Assembly: GCF_017052585.1 (NCBI RefSeq)
Contig: NZ_JAFFHZ010000001.1
Coordinates: forward strand, 1,488,001-1,552,000
Reading direction: 5' to 3'
DNA: 64,000 nucleotides
Source: Paenibacillus apiarius
GTDB lineage: Bacteria > Bacillota > Bacilli > Paenibacillales > Paenibacillaceae
Under the pieces are notes generated by a model. That model did not search any database. It was given only the letters and a program-made list of their open reading frames with translations, and was not told the origin of the DNA. Positions 25,362 through 34,837 of this stretch are shown here, in pieces; the stretch's first letter is position 1, and each line of letters opens with the position of its first letter. Position numbers and translations under genes: made by a program.

Positions 25362-25616
25362 TTACGTCAACTTTCGCTGCAAACGCTGCAAGTAACGCCA
25401 GCGGATCATGATGAAGTATACGAACTGTACCGACACAAAGGATGCGAAAATGATAATCGAACCCATCAGCACCGAATAATCCACCAGCTGCTGCAGGGCC
25501 AGGAATGCCACCCCGCTGGCATCCGTCTCCACCACATAGACGGCATCCACTTGAATCTCGGGATAGACATAATTACGGATAAAGGAACGTTTATTATCTT
25601 GAATGACTTCATTCAC
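25362..25616 (-). CDS. Hypothetical small membrane protein, in frame with the upstream gene
   Basis: An 84-residue frame with one strong hydrophobic segment (LMGSIIIFASFVSVQFVYFI) followed by a basic tail (RWRYLQRLQRK), suggesting a tail-anchored or C-terminal membrane segment. The family is not recognised. The GTG start has no ribosome site. The frame is open without a break back to the TAG of the secreted YcdB-like gene and in the same phase, so it may instead be the lost or readthrough C-terminal end of that gene. Confidence 0.4.
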   Translation of the reverse strand: MNEVIQDNKRSFIRNYVYPEIQVDAVYVVETDASGVAFLALQQLVDYSVLMGSIIIFASFVSVQFVYFIMIRWRYLQRLQRKLT

Positions 25617-25676
25617 GAGCGTGCGCAGCTGCGATCGACTTGGAAGTCCTAAGGGTTTCTCTGATAGATCGCAGCA

Positions 25677-26726
25677 CTATTTGATATCCGGCTCCAGCAC
25701 GATATAACTCCAGAAACCGCCTTTCGCATCAATATTGGCGCTGACGGTCGGTTGGCCTTTCTTCGTGAACGCATAATTATCCTTCTTGATGGTGACATCA
25801 TAACCGGTCAAATCGATATCGAACAGCTTCTTTACCATCGGCTTGGCTGCGGCAACGGCCTGATTCTTCGTGTAGAACGGCTTCTTGTCCTGCTTGACGG
25901 CTTTACCCGACTTGTTGACAGCCTCTTTCTTCCCCCACAAGCTGATGTTTGTCACCTTTCCCGTCTTCGAATCAATATCCACGACATAATTGGCCAAGGT
26001 GTCACGGAACTTCCATCCGTCATAATGTTCACCGCAGTAGTGGATTGCTATGTCCAATTGCACGGCTGTACCGCCGTTCATAGTCTTCAGCGCGTTCAGC
26101 CCGGCATTTAGCGCCTTCTTGTCTGTCGCCTTGTCGAACGGGTAACTAATCGTAGCATCTTTCACCTTGAGTGTATCCGCATCAAGCGTTATCATGCTCT
26201 CTTTCCCCACATTGAGCGCTTTTGAGCCATGCTTTACAACCATGTCTTTCCCCGTCATAACCCACTCATGCACCGTGCCGTCGCTCAGGAACTTCTTCTC
26301 CCGGCTGACGGACTCTGCTGCGAACGTTTTGTTCGGATCAAGCTTGCGAATCGCTTGCGTCGCGGCATCCTTGACTAATGCGTCCAGAGCGCTCCACTTG
26401 TAGTCGGCGAATATGCCCTTAATGCCGCCTGTCTTCTTGTCAACCAGAATGCGGCCGCGTCCCAACTTATTGTTGAAGATCCATTGAGTTGAAATATCGC
26501 TAATGCCGTTTTTCTCAACTTCCAATTCGACTGCCGAATCGTTCAAGAAGGCGCCCAATTCCTGCTGCGCCGCGTCAATGACCTTCTGTTCCGGCTGGCT
26601 GTCGCTTTTGTTCGCGTTCTCTTCAATAATAATGACGGATTCGGCGGCATGAGCCGCATTCATCGGATAGGAGACAAGCAGCACACTGGCAATTGTCGTG
26701 CCTATCATCCATTTTTTCTTTGTCAT
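25677..26726 (-). CDS. Secreted YcdB/PepSY-like protein
   Basis: A 349-residue exported protein. The signal peptide (KKKWMIGTTIASVLLVSYP) ends with AHAAE. The mature part has two PepSY/YcdB-like alpha-beta repeats, seen in ILVDKKTGGIKGIFADYKW and YVVDIDSKTGKVTNISLWG with the intervening ALDALVKDAATQAIRKL and AVAAAKPMVKKLFDIDL helices. Such proteins are thought to inhibit or chaperone extracytoplasmic proteases; no partner is visible. It ends with a TAG that is immediately followed by a stem-loop and an open frame. Confidence 0.7.
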   Translation of the reverse strand: MTKKKWMIGTTIASVLLVSYPMNAAHAAESVIIIEENANKSDSQPEQKVIDAAQQELGAFLNDSAVELEVEKNGISDISTQWIFNNKLGRGRILVDKKTGGIKGIFADYKWSALDALVKDAATQAIRKLDPNKTFAAESVSREKKFLSDGTVHEWVMTGKDMVVKHGSKALNVGKESMITLDADTLKVKDATISYPFDKATDKKALNAGLNALKTMNGGTAVQLDIAIHYCGEHYDGWKFRDTLANYVVDIDSKTGKVTNISLWGKKEAVNKSGKAVKQDKKPFYTKNQAVAAAKPMVKKLFDIDLTGYDVTIKKDNYAFTKKGQPTVSANIDAKGGFWSYIVLEPDIK

Positions 26727-26812
26727 GTATAAGTCCTTCCTTCCATTGTTAGTGATATTTCTACTCCTAATACCATGTAAGTCCGGACTTTCTTACACTC
26801 GCGCAACAAAAA

Positions 26813-26839
26813 GACTGCCAGGCACAATTGCCGGCAGCC
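26813..26839 (-). terminator. Terminator after ppaC
   Basis: Minus-strand stem GGCTGCCgGC / GCCtGGCAGTC with an AATTGT loop, followed by five Ts; 40 bases past the ppaC stop. Confidence 0.75.
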
Positions 26840-26879
26840 TCTTCTTCTTCTATTGGATGTAGTCTTGGTTCAACTCGGA

Positions 26880-27806
26880 CTATTTCAACGTTTCCGTCAA
26901 TACAGGCACGATTTGCGATTTGCGCGACACAACGCCTTTGAGAACGGCTTTATTATCAACCAACGATACGTTGTATGCTTTCTCGACGGCATCTGCCGCG
27001 CGGCCAAGGGCCAATGCAACGGAGTCGTTATTTAAGATATCCGTCACGACGAATACGAACAAGTCCAAGCCCTTGTCGGCAATGATGTTGGACAGCACGG
27101 CTTCCACTTCGGCTTGGCGGGCAAGTACATCGTTGACATCCACGGCATTGACTTGCGCGATTTCGACCTTGGCGCTTCCCATTTGGAATTCCTTGGAGTC
27201 GAGGGAGACGAGCTGCTCAATCGTTTTGTCGCTCAGATCCGCACCGGCCTTCAACATATCCAGGCCATAGCTTTCTGCATCCACGCCGGCGATGTCCGCC
27301 AATTCACGGGCTGCCGCCACGTCTTCTTTCGTGCAGGTCGGGGATTTAAACAACAGAGAATCGGAAATAATTGCGGATAACATCAATCCCGCAATTTCTT
27401 TGCGGATGGAGATGCCGTGTTCCTTGTACATTTTCTTCAGAATCGTCGCGGTGCAGCCGACAGGCTCGGCCCGGTAATACAGAGGACCGCTCGTTTCGAA
27501 ATTGGCGATGCGATGGTGATCGATGACCTCTAACACCTGAACTTGATCGATGTCACTCGCGCTTTGCTGGCGTTCGTTATGATCGACCAAAATAACGCCC
27601 TTCACTTCGTTCGCTACCGTGTCAACAAGACGAGGCGCATCGAATTTAAAGTGATCCAACGCAAACTGCGTCTCCCCGTTAACGCTGCCGAGGCGGACGG
27701 GCTCCACATGGAAGCCCAGCTGGGATTTCAAATCCGCGTATGCAATTGCGGAACAGATCGTATCGGTGTCAGGGTTTTTATGTCCGAAAATAAGAATTTT
27801 ATCCAT
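26880..27806 (-). CDS. ppaC: Manganese-dependent inorganic pyrophosphatase (family II)
   Basis: A 308-residue DHH-family pyrophosphatase that hydrolyses PPi to phosphate and drives biosynthesis forward. Metal-site motifs appear in order: GHKNPDTD (residues 8-15), LVDHNE near 75 and VIDHHRI near 98. The C-terminal DHHA2 domain contains the substrate-binding [10 protein letters not shown]. The length is typical. It stands alone between its terminator and the ectoine locus. Confidence 0.95.
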   Translation of the reverse strand: MDKILIFGHKNPDTDTICSAIAYADLKSQLGFHVEPVRLGSVNGETQFALDHFKFDAPRLVDTVANEVKGVILVDHNERQQSASDIDQVQVLEVIDHHRIANFETSGPLYYRAEPVGCTATILKKMYKEHGISIRKEIAGLMLSAIISDSLLFKSPTCTKEDVAAARELADIAGVDAESYGLDMLKAGADLSDKTIEQLVSLDSKEFQMGSAKVEIAQVNAVDVNDVLARQAEVEAVLSNIIADKGLDLFVFVVTDILNNDSVALALGRAADAVEKAYNVSLVDNKAVLKGVVSRKSQIVPVLTETLK

Positions 27807-27946
27807 CTTCTTACTCCTTTTTTTTCATATATTCTGCTGAGAAAAGTATACACCAGAACTCTTGCGGAATAAAGGCTCTACGAGCTGACTCTCAAGGCCA
27901 TCCATGATAATCCTCAAAATAGACAACCTCTGCTCAAAGGTAAAAA

Positions 27947-27966
27947 GGCCCACCTTGCGGTGGGCC
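27947..27966 (-). terminator. Terminator of the ehu-ect operon
   Basis: A perfect 8-bp stem GGCCCACC / GGTGGGCC, loop GCAA on the minus strand, followed by TTTTT. It lies about 45 bases after the ectD stop. Confidence 0.9.
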
Positions 27967-28009
27967 CTTCTCCTTGCGGAAATAGAAACGATACATCGTG
28001 CCGCTGCTA

Positions 28010-28915
28010 TCATGAACGCGTTGCAATGTAATCAGGTCTTGGTTGCTTGCCCGAGTAAGGCGCCTCCAGTCTATTGTCCACACTGTTATAGACAATGAAC
28101 ACATTGCTGCGCGGAAAAGGCGTAATGTTGCTGTTCGAGCCATGCATCACATTGCAATCGAACAACAGAATCGAGCCCGCCTTGCCCGTCGGCGCCACGA
28201 TGCCGCCTTGGTTGACCAAGCAGATTAAGCTGTCTTGATCGGGGATTCCGTATTCTTGGCGGCGCAGCGATGACTTGTAATGGTCGTCTGGCGTTTCTCC
28301 GATACAGGAGACAAACGTGCGGTGAGAACGCGGTATTACCATTAATGGACCGTTGTTCGCATGATTATCTTCCAGCGCAATGGAGCAGCTCAGCGCCCTC
28401 ATTCGCGGCATGCCATCCTCCACATGCCACGTTTCAAAGTCTGAGTGCCAATAAAACTCCTTGCCGGTAAAGCCTTGTTTAAAATTGATGCGTGACTGGT
28501 GCACATAGATCTGGCTGCCGAGAATCTGCTGCACGATGGACACAATTCTCGGGTGGCTGGCCAACTGCTGGAACGCCCCCTTGTCACGATGCACCGCAAA
28601 TATGGAGCGTATCTCCTCGCTGCCGGGCTCCTGAATCACTTCAGGCTTGTTGCTGCCTTTATTTTCATGAAACAGTCTGACAAGCTCTTGCTTCCATACT
28701 TGCACCTCATCCTCGTCAAAGAATGAATCCAAAAACAAATATCCATTCGCTTCGTAGGAAGCAAGCTGTTCAGCCGTAATTTCAGCTTGGTTAATCATGT
28801 GGTTATAGACAACAGGATCCTGCCGTTTCAATAACAACGTTTCCGTATTCACCCTTGACGGATACACATCAGACGTTCCTGCAACATGTTGAACTTGGCT
28901 TTGCGATGTCATCAT
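28010..28915 (-). CDS. ectD: Ectoine 5-hydroxylase
   Basis: A 301-residue Fe(II)/2-oxoglutarate dioxygenase that converts ectoine to 5-hydroxyectoine. The EctD signature is intact: [20 protein letters not shown], giving iron ligands His157 and Asp159, and [16 protein letters not shown] with the third ligand His258. It is the last gene of the operon, 16 nt after ectC. Its presence predicts hydroxyectoine as an end product. Confidence 0.95.
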   Translation of the reverse strand: MMTSQSQVQHVAGTSDVYPSRVNTETLLLKRQDPVVYNHMINQAEITAEQLASYEANGYLFLDSFFDEDEVQVWKQELVRLFHENKGSNKPEVIQEPGSEEIRSIFAVHRDKGAFQQLASHPRIVSIVQQILGSQIYVHQSRINFKQGFTGKEFYWHSDFETWHVEDGMPRMRALSCSIALEDNHANNGPLMVIPRSHRTFVSCIGETPDDHYKSSLRRQEYGIPDQDSLICLVNQGGIVAPTGKAGSILLFDCNVMHGSNSNITPFPRSNVFIVYNSVDNRLEAPYSGKQPRPDYIATRS

Positions 28916-28931
28916 GGTCGTGCTCCTTCCA

Positions 28932-29318
28932 TTAATTAGCTTCTAAAGGATACGTGCCTTCTGCATCATGAACTTCGCTGCCTGAGCAAGGCGGATTGAA
29001 TACGCACAGCATGCGCATTTGACTCTTCCCTCTCAACAGATGCTTTTCGTGACCATCGAGTACATATAACGTCCCGGGCCGTATTGGATATATGCTTCCG
29101 CTCTCTACTACCTCTATTTCTCCTTCTCCCTCTACACAGTAGACAGCCTCGACATGATTTTTGTACCAGATCTCGGTTTCCGTGCCCGCTTTGATCAAGG
29201 TATCATGCAGCGAAAACCCTACCCCATCCTTCTTCAGCAGCAATCTTCTGCTGTTCCATGTATCTGCCTTCACATCATGCTCCGTACCGATAATGTCAGA
29301 TAAATGCTTGACGATCAT
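28932..29318 (-). CDS. ectC: L-ectoine synthase
   Basis: A 128-residue cupin enzyme that cyclises N-gamma-acetyl-diaminobutyrate to ectoine. Typical stretches: [20 protein letters not shown], the metal-site [13 protein letters not shown] and [11 protein letters not shown]. The length matches the family. It follows ectB by 34 nt, with an AGGAGG-type site upstream. Confidence 0.95.
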   Translation of the reverse strand: MIVKHLSDIIGTEHDVKADTWNSRRLLLKKDGVGFSLHDTLIKAGTETEIWYKNHVEAVYCVEGEGEIEVVESGSIYPIRPGTLYVLDGHEKHLLRGKSQMRMLCVFNPPCSGSEVHDAEGTYPLEAN

Positions 29319-29352
29319 AGCGAATTCCTCCTATTCGTGAAATATATGTTTG

Positions 29353-30636
29353 CTACCGTTCTTCTGCAATTTCCTTCATGCATGTTCGCAAAATATCCAA
29401 TCCTGCAAAGAGACCCGCTTCATCAATCGTTAGGGGCGGCATAATCTTGGCCACCTCGCTGTCTGTACCGGACGTCTCCATAATGAGCCCCTTAGCAAAG
29501 GCTCTGGCACAGAGTTTCTCCGCCGCACCAGGTATGCCGAAGGCAATCCCCTGCATCAATCCTCTGCCTCTAACCGATCCTTGTAGTTCAGGATATTGTG
29601 CGACTTGTTCATCCAAACAAGTCCTGATGATCTGCCCTTTTGCCATAATCTCGTTCGTGAACTGCCCGGACTCCCAATAACGGAGTGCCTCTGTGGCCGT
29701 AACGAAAGCGAGATTGTTCCCTCTGAACGTTCCGTTGTGCTCGCCCGGCTTCCAGATGTCCAGATCGGGGCGAATCAAGGTAAGCGCCATCGGCAATCCG
29801 TAGCCGCCTATCGATTTGGACAGGCAGACGATGTCCGGTATGATGCCTGCCCGTTCGAAGCTGAAGAACGTCCCCGTCCGGCCGCAACCCATTTGGACGT
29901 CGTCCACAATAAGCAGAACTTTTTTGCTGCGGCAGAGCTGCTCCAGACGATGCAACCATCCATTGCTTGCCTCATGAATGCCGCCTTCGCCCTGAATCGT
30001 CTCGACGATGATGGCTGCGGGCAGCGATACTCCGCTTCCGCTATCAGTCATATAGTTCTCCATATACTCAATCGTATCGATATCAGGACCCAAATAACCG
30101 TCATACGGCATAGATACAGTATGGTGAAGAGGAATCCCCGCTCCCCTCCGTTTGAATTTGTTGCCCGTTACAGACAAAGCGCCCAGCGTCATTCCGTGAA
30201 AGGCATTCGTGAATCCAAAGATCGTCGAACGTCCCGTCACTTTACGCGCCAGCTTCAACGCGCTCTCCACCGTGTTCGTTCCCGTAGGGCCAGGAAACAT
30301 GACTTTGTAGGGAAGCCCTCTCGGTTTAAGAATCACTTGCTGGAACTTCTCCAGAAATTGTTCCTTGGCTCTGGTAGCCATATCCAAACTATGTGTAACG
30401 CCATCGCTTTGGATATAATCGAGCAGTTTTTGTTTCATGGCGCAGTTGTTGTGCCCGTAATTGAGCGCACCTGCGCCGGCAAAGAAATCAATATACTCAT
30501 GATTATGGGCGTCCCACAGCTTATAACCTTTGGCTTTCGTAAATACGGTAGGAAACGACCTGCAGTAGCTCCGTACCTCAGACTCTAACGAATCGAATAC
30601 TTGTAACGATGGTTTACTTGAATCTAATAGTTTCAT
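29353..30636 (-). CDS. ectB: Diaminobutyrate--2-oxoglutarate aminotransferase
   Basis: A 427-residue class III PLP aminotransferase making L-2,4-diaminobutyrate from aspartate semialdehyde. [20 protein letters not shown] binds PLP phosphate, [12 protein letters not shown] holds the ring-contacting Asp, and the lysine in LSKSIGG (Lys274) forms the Schiff base. Start overlaps the ectA stop (ATGA), so it is translationally coupled. Confidence 0.95.
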   Translation of the reverse strand: MKLLDSSKPSLQVFDSLESEVRSYCRSFPTVFTKAKGYKLWDAHNHEYIDFFAGAGALNYGHNNCAMKQKLLDYIQSDGVTHSLDMATRAKEQFLEKFQQVILKPRGLPYKVMFPGPTGTNTVESALKLARKVTGRSTIFGFTNAFHGMTLGALSVTGNKFKRRGAGIPLHHTVSMPYDGYLGPDIDTIEYMENYMTDSGSGVSLPAAIIVETIQGEGGIHEASNGWLHRLEQLCRSKKVLLIVDDVQMGCGRTGTFFSFERAGIIPDIVCLSKSIGGYGLPMALTLIRPDLDIWKPGEHNGTFRGNNLAFVTATEALRYWESGQFTNEIMAKGQIIRTCLDEQVAQYPELQGSVRGRGLMQGIAFGIPGAAEKLCARAFAKGLIMETSGTDSEVAKIMPPLTIDEAGLFAGLDILRTCMKEIAEER

Positions 30637-31178
30637 GTCACCGTCTCCATTCTATCGTTTTTGTTGTTGCATAATGGTCCTATTCGGATCAGCTTCTCGC
30701 TCTCGTGCGCCCCTTCCGGGAACAAATGAGAGGAGAATCCTTCTTCCGTCACGAGGGCACTCTTCCATGCTATTGCCATTTTGGCAAATAACCGTTGCGA
30801 AGGCGTGTTGCTTGGCGTTATCGTCGTCTCAATAAACCGAACCTGTTCGCGGCACGCTTCATCATACAATTTTTGTAAAAGCGTTTCGGCAATTCCCCTG
30901 CCTCTATAGGCATCCTGTACGGTTATTTGCCACACGAACAGCGTTTCCGGTGTTTCCGGCGGCAGAATCGCGGATACAAACCCGATAATGTTCCGATTGC
31001 ACTCCGCCACGATGCATGTATCTGAAAAGTATTCACACAGCATGATGTAGCAATAGGCCGAATTCACGTCAAGCGTGCCGCTCTCCTCCACTAGCTTCCA
31101 TATCTGTTTTCCGTCGGCCACCCTGGCTTTGCGCAAGGTACAAGGAATGGATTCCGTCAAGTTCATGGTCATGGTCAC
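30633..31178 (-). CDS. ectA: Diaminobutyrate acetyltransferase
   Basis: A 181-residue GNAT enzyme acetylating L-2,4-diaminobutyrate. EctA features are [18 protein letters not shown], the acetyl-CoA loop [15 protein letters not shown] and [15 protein letters not shown]. The GTG start overlaps the ehuA stop (GTGA) with AGAGGGGG upstream; in-frame ATGs at 31172 and 31166 are alternatives. It directly follows the ABC importer genes, showing that uptake and synthesis share one transcript. Confidence 0.93.
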   Translation of the reverse strand: MTMTMNLTESIPCTLRKARVADGKQIWKLVEESGTLDVNSAYCYIMLCEYFSDTCIVAECNRNIIGFVSAILPPETPETLFVWQITVQDAYRGRGIAETLLQKLYDEACREQVRFIETTITPSNTPSQRLFAKMAIAWKSALVTEEGFSSHLFPEGAHESEKLIRIGPLCNNKNDRMETVT

Positions 31179-32041
31179 GATTCCCCCTCTGCCGCAGATG
31201 TAGTGGCTTGTTGAAGCCCTCCCATATACCAGGTCTGCCGGAAACGGCTCAAAAAGGTTTGCAGACGAGGGCTTCGCGGGTTCTCGAATATCTGTTCCGG
31301 CGTTCCTTGTTCGACAATCGCACCGCCGTCCGTAAAGATAATCCGATCCGCAATCTCCCTTGCGAAGTCCATCTCATGCGTAATCAGCATCATGGCCATG
31401 TCGCCTTCTGCAGCGAGATCCTTGATGACCGTAAGCACCTCGCCGACTAGCTCAGGGTCAAGCGCAGAGGTAGCCTCGTCGAATAACATCACTTTCGGGC
31501 GCATCACAACGGCCCTCGCAATCGCAACCCGCTGTTTTTGCCCGCCTGACAGGCGTGCAGGGTATTCGTCCACCTTGTCAGTCAATCCGACCTTCGCAAG
31601 CATTTCAATGGCGCGCTCTTCGGCTTCCTTTTTGTGCAAACCCAATACGTGAATGGGCGCTTCGGTTACATTGCGCATAATGGTCATGTGTGGAAAGAGG
31701 TGAAAGTGTTGAAATACCATTCCGATACGGCTGCGGACTTTGTGCAGATGCTTTTCGTTCGCCGCAACAAGCTTCCCCTTCACTTCCTGATGCCATAACC
31801 ATTCTCCATCAACTTGAATCGTTCCCGAAGTTGGCTGCTCCAATGTCATGAGCATTCTGGCCAATGTCGTTTTTCCCGATCCGCTCGGACCGATAACCGC
31901 AACCTTTTCACCAGGATATATATTAAGATTGATGTCTTTCAGCACGGGAACAGAACCGTAAGACTTGCACACGTTCCGGTAAATAACGATAGGACTTTGT
32001 GACGTTGCCGGGGCAATCGGTTTGCATTGGGCGCTTTCCAT
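31175..32041 (-). CDS. ehuA: Ectoine/hydroxyectoine ABC transporter ATPase (EhuA-like)
   Basis: A 288-residue polar-amino-acid-type ABC ATPase with Walker [10 protein letters not shown], signature LSGGQKQR and Walker [15 protein letters not shown]. The insert [20 protein letters not shown] after the first strand region is typical of EhuA. The ectoine assignment rests mainly on its place in the ehuBCDA-ectABCD block. It follows ehuD by 18 nt and overlaps ectA. Confidence 0.88.
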   Translation of the reverse strand: MESAQCKPIAPATSQSPIVIYRNVCKSYGSVPVLKDINLNIYPGEKVAVIGPSGSGKTTLARMLMTLEQPTSGTIQVDGEWLWHQEVKGKLVAANEKHLHKVRSRIGMVFQHFHLFPHMTIMRNVTEAPIHVLGLHKKEAEERAIEMLAKVGLTDKVDEYPARLSGGQKQRVAIARAVVMRPKVMLFDEATSALDPELVGEVLTVIKDLAAEGDMAMMLITHEMDFAREIADRIIFTDGGAIVEQGTPEQIFENPRSPRLQTFLSRFRQTWYMGGLQQATTSAAEGES

Positions 32042-32059
32042 CTCCGATTTTCCCCTCCC

Positions 32060-32710
32060 CTATTTTATTTGGAATTTCCTTTCCAGCCTTCTGATAAGCA
32101 AAGATGAAGGATAACTCAGCAGCAGAAATAATAGACCTACCAGCGTAAAGGCTTCTAAGTAGCGAAATGAGCCCGAACCGATCGCTTTGGCCGTTTGCAG
32201 CAGTTCTACAAGTGTGATGGCCGACAAGATTGGCGTTTCTTTAAACATCGTAATTAAATAATTGCCCATGACAGGGATGACCGGCGGTATTGCCTGTGGC
32301 AGAATGATGTTCTTCCACGAATGCCGCCTTCCGAAATTAAGAGCCTTCGCCGCTTCCCACTGCCCTGCAGGCACCGCCTCGATGCCCGAGCGGAATACTT
32401 CGGACATATAGGTGCTATAATGTAAACCTAAACCAATGACTCCGGTTACGAATGGGGTAAATGAAATGCCATAAAGCGGCAAAGCATAAAAGAGAACGAA
32501 TAGCTGAACAAGCAGCGGTGTGCTGCGGATGAACTCCATCCAGGCCGTCGCCAATACAGACATTGCTTTATATTTGGATCGTCGGGCAAGCGCCAACGGC
32601 AAGCCGAGTGTACACGCCACCGCAAATCCGAGCAACGTGGCTCCAATCGTAATCGGAAGCACTTGAAGCAGTTGAGGAAGAATCTGCAAGGCATAATGCC
32701 AACTCCACAT
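32060..32710 (-). CDS. ehuD: Ectoine/hydroxyectoine ABC transporter permease (EhuD-like)
   Basis: A 216-residue HisM-type permease with about five membrane segments; the EAA loop is EAAKALNFGRRHSWKNIILP. WMEFIRSTPLLVQLFVLFYA is the conserved N-terminal permease motif. It pairs with EhuC, from which it is separated by 3 nt. Confidence 0.88.
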   Translation of the reverse strand: MWSWHYALQILPQLLQVLPITIGATLLGFAVACTLGLPLALARRSKYKAMSVLATAWMEFIRSTPLLVQLFVLFYALPLYGISFTPFVTGVIGLGLHYSTYMSEVFRSGIEAVPAGQWEAAKALNFGRRHSWKNIILPQAIPPVIPVMGNYLITMFKETPILSAITLVELLQTAKAIGSGSFRYLEAFTLVGLLFLLLSYPSSLLIRRLERKFQIK

Positions 32711-32713
32711 CCG

Positions 32714-33376
32714 CTACACCCTCCCCTTCACGGCCCTGCGCTCCAAATATCGAATGCCGAGCGTCAAGGAGTAGGCCATAATGAAATAAATCAAGAGCAT
32801 CAAAGCAAAAATCTCGGTTGTACGGGAGTTGTCGAATGAGCGTAATACCATTCCCTGATAAGTCAAATCCATCAGCGTTATCAAATATACGAGTGAAGTT
32901 CCCTTGAGCAGTTCAATTTTGAGATTGCCGAACGAAGGCAGCATGAGCACCATCGCCTGCGGCAAAATGATTCTCCGCATCCGCAGCCAAGGGCTCATAT
33001 TTAAGGCGGCAGCTGCTTCATACTGACCCTTGGATATGGACAAGATGGCACCCCGTACCACTTCAGAGCCGTAAGCGCCATAATTTAAACCAAGAGCAAG
33101 CACTGCAGCGGTCATCGCGGACATGCGAATGTCCAGCAGCATGGGCAGCGCAAAGTACAGCCAAAACAGTTGAACCAGTAAAGAGGTTCCGCGGAACACT
33201 TCAACATATACCATGCTGGCAAAGCGGATGCTGCGATGCTTAGACAAACGCATCCCCCCCGCCAGAAAAGCACTTATGAACGCCAATATGGTAGAAAAAA
33301 ATACGAGTTGAAGGGTGACCCACGCTCCCCGCAAAAGCGTAGGCAAAAATTCAGCCAGCGTTACGAGTGTACCCAT
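32714..33376 (-). CDS. ehuC: Ectoine/hydroxyectoine ABC transporter permease (EhuC-like)
   Basis: A 220-residue HisM-type permease with five membrane segments, VYVEVFRGTSLLVQLFWLYF motif and EAA loop EAAAALNMSPWLRMRRIILP. It follows ehuB by 4 nt. Forms the channel with EhuD. Confidence 0.88.
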   Translation of the reverse strand: MGTLVTLAEFLPTLLRGAWVTLQLVFFSTILAFISAFLAGGMRLSKHRSIRFASMVYVEVFRGTSLLVQLFWLYFALPMLLDIRMSAMTAAVLALGLNYGAYGSEVVRGAILSISKGQYEAAAALNMSPWLRMRRIILPQAMVLMLPSFGNLKIELLKGTSLVYLITLMDLTYQGMVLRSFDNSRTTEIFALMLLIYFIMAYSLTLGIRYLERRAVKGRV

Positions 33377-33380
33377 TGGT

Positions 33381-34283
33381 TCACTCTTGTGACAGCTGTT
33401 CAGCCGTCATGTCTTCAGGCAATTCCTGCTCGGTAAAACCGAACGGTTCCAAAATTTCAAGCAGTTTGCCCGATTTTTGCAAGCTGTCCAATTCTTTATT
33501 GAAAGCCTCCCGGAAAGCGGTATCTTCCTTGCGAAACGCCGCCGCTCCATACCCTCTTACGTTCTTTCCCTCTATCTCCGGTTGCTTAAAGTCCATGACA
33601 CGCTCCAATTGGTCATCCTTCGTCGAATCCAGCATGGCCTGCAAGGATGGTCCTGTCATCGTCACCGCTTCCACACGGCCTGCTTGCAGGGCCGAGATGG
33701 CAGACGGCTGGTCTGGAACAGTAACAATTTGCTCCTTCGCCACACCTGACTTCGTCAAATATTCGGCTTCTATCGCCCCGACCATCACAGCCACTTTGAC
33801 ATCCTTATTGCCGGCTATATCCTTATAGCTGTGCAGGTTGGCCGGATTCCCTTTCTTGACGGCCAGTGCCTCGCCAATGCTGTATTCCGGATTGGCAAAG
33901 GCTACTTCTTTACTTCGTTCCGGATTAATGAACATCCCTGCGGTAATGATGTCGAATCGCTTCGCCTTCAAGCCCGGTATTAACGAACCGAATTCCGTCA
34001 GCACGCCGTTCATCTCATTGATGCCCATACGTTTCAGAATTTCTCTAGCCACTTCCACGGCCTCCCCCGTCAATTTCCCATCCGGAGTGGCATAAGCATA
34101 TGGCTTCTCATTAGCGAATCCTACGGTAATGAATCCTTGTTGGTTGGCTCTTTCCAGTAAGTTTTCTTGATTGGTTGATTTTTCACCGTTTGCTTCTGTT
34201 CGGCTGTTGATGTCCGTCGAAGTACAGCCCACCAGCATGACCGCCAGTGCGAAACATAGCGCGTACGAAAACAACTTCTTCAT
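33381..34283 (-). CDS. ehuB: Ectoine/hydroxyectoine-binding lipoprotein (EhuB-like)
   Basis: A 300-residue family 3 solute-binding protein. The lipobox is LVGC (ALAVMLVGCTSTD), so it is membrane-anchored. The binding lobe reads GFITVGFANEKPYAYATPDG, as in EhuB. Aromatic residues that grip ectoine in the Sinorhizobium protein lie in such regions but were not individually aligned. It is the first gene of the eight-gene block, as expected for an importer needing excess binding protein. Glutamine or another cationic ligand is the alternative if context were ignored. Confidence 0.88.
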   Translation of the reverse strand: MKKLFSYALCFALAVMLVGCTSTDINSRTEANGEKSTNQENLLERANQQGFITVGFANEKPYAYATPDGKLTGEAVEVAREILKRMGINEMNGVLTEFGSLIPGLKAKRFDIITAGMFINPERSKEVAFANPEYSIGEALAVKKGNPANLHSYKDIAGNKDVKVAVMVGAIEAEYLTKSGVAKEQIVTVPDQPSAISALQAGRVEAVTMTGPSLQAMLDSTKDDQLERVMDFKQPEIEGKNVRGYGAAAFRKEDTAFREAFNKELDSLQKSGKLLEILEPFGFTEQELPEDMTAEQLSQE

Positions 34284-34837
34284 CCGAAAACTCCTTTTCC
34301 TTTTTTTGGGGCCCTATTAAAGGGTAACATGAACCAAAATGTATCTCATCCTTGATATTTCCACTTCATCCATCTTCAGGACTCTTATCCTCTGAACAGA
34401 TGAGATTAGAGGGTCTATCCAAAAAATACCTCCCATATCCTCCCCAATGCGGCATGATTCGAATTTTAAAAAAATTCAATTGATTGAGAAAAAGAATAAT
34501 AAACTGCAAAATCGAATGATTTATTCGATAATTTAACTCAATTTGATCAATTTTAGATAAAATCAACCAAATTCAACTCTCTGATTACTTGCACAATCAA
34601 CAAACTGGTGAATTTCAACCACAGACACCAGTTTGCAAACCGTCCGAACTACCGTACTTGCCTCGACAAAAGCATTCCTCTGCCAGGCAGACGTAATCTT
34701 CTCGCGGAGTCGCTCGGAGAAGCCGATTATTTTTTTGCAAGTGGAAAATACTTGAAGGGTAAGGGCCGTTTTTCACAGTCTTACAGGATAATTTTGTGAA
34801 TCGCCCATCTTTTGATGCGGAGAAGGAGTGATTGGGA
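34284..34837. other. Regulatory gap between ehuB and the serine hydrolase gene
   Basis: AT-rich divergent intergenic region. It must contain the ehu-ect promoter, but no pair close to consensus was found, so an alternative sigma factor or activator is possible. Dyads: GAATTTT-AAA-AAAATTC (34461-34477) and AAACTGGTG/CACCAGTTT (34602-34634). The latter is a stem without a T run. No credible gene was found. Confidence 0.5.

Noticed and set aside
29596-30588. 330-codon plus-strand frame opposite ectB
   Set aside because: It is an antisense shadow of a gene with full EctB motifs; its composition is Arg/His-rich and matches no family.
34608-34799. 63-codon plus-strand frame upstream of the serine hydrolase
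   Set aside because: It lies across an inverted repeat, has no ribosome site and no resemblance to known proteins.
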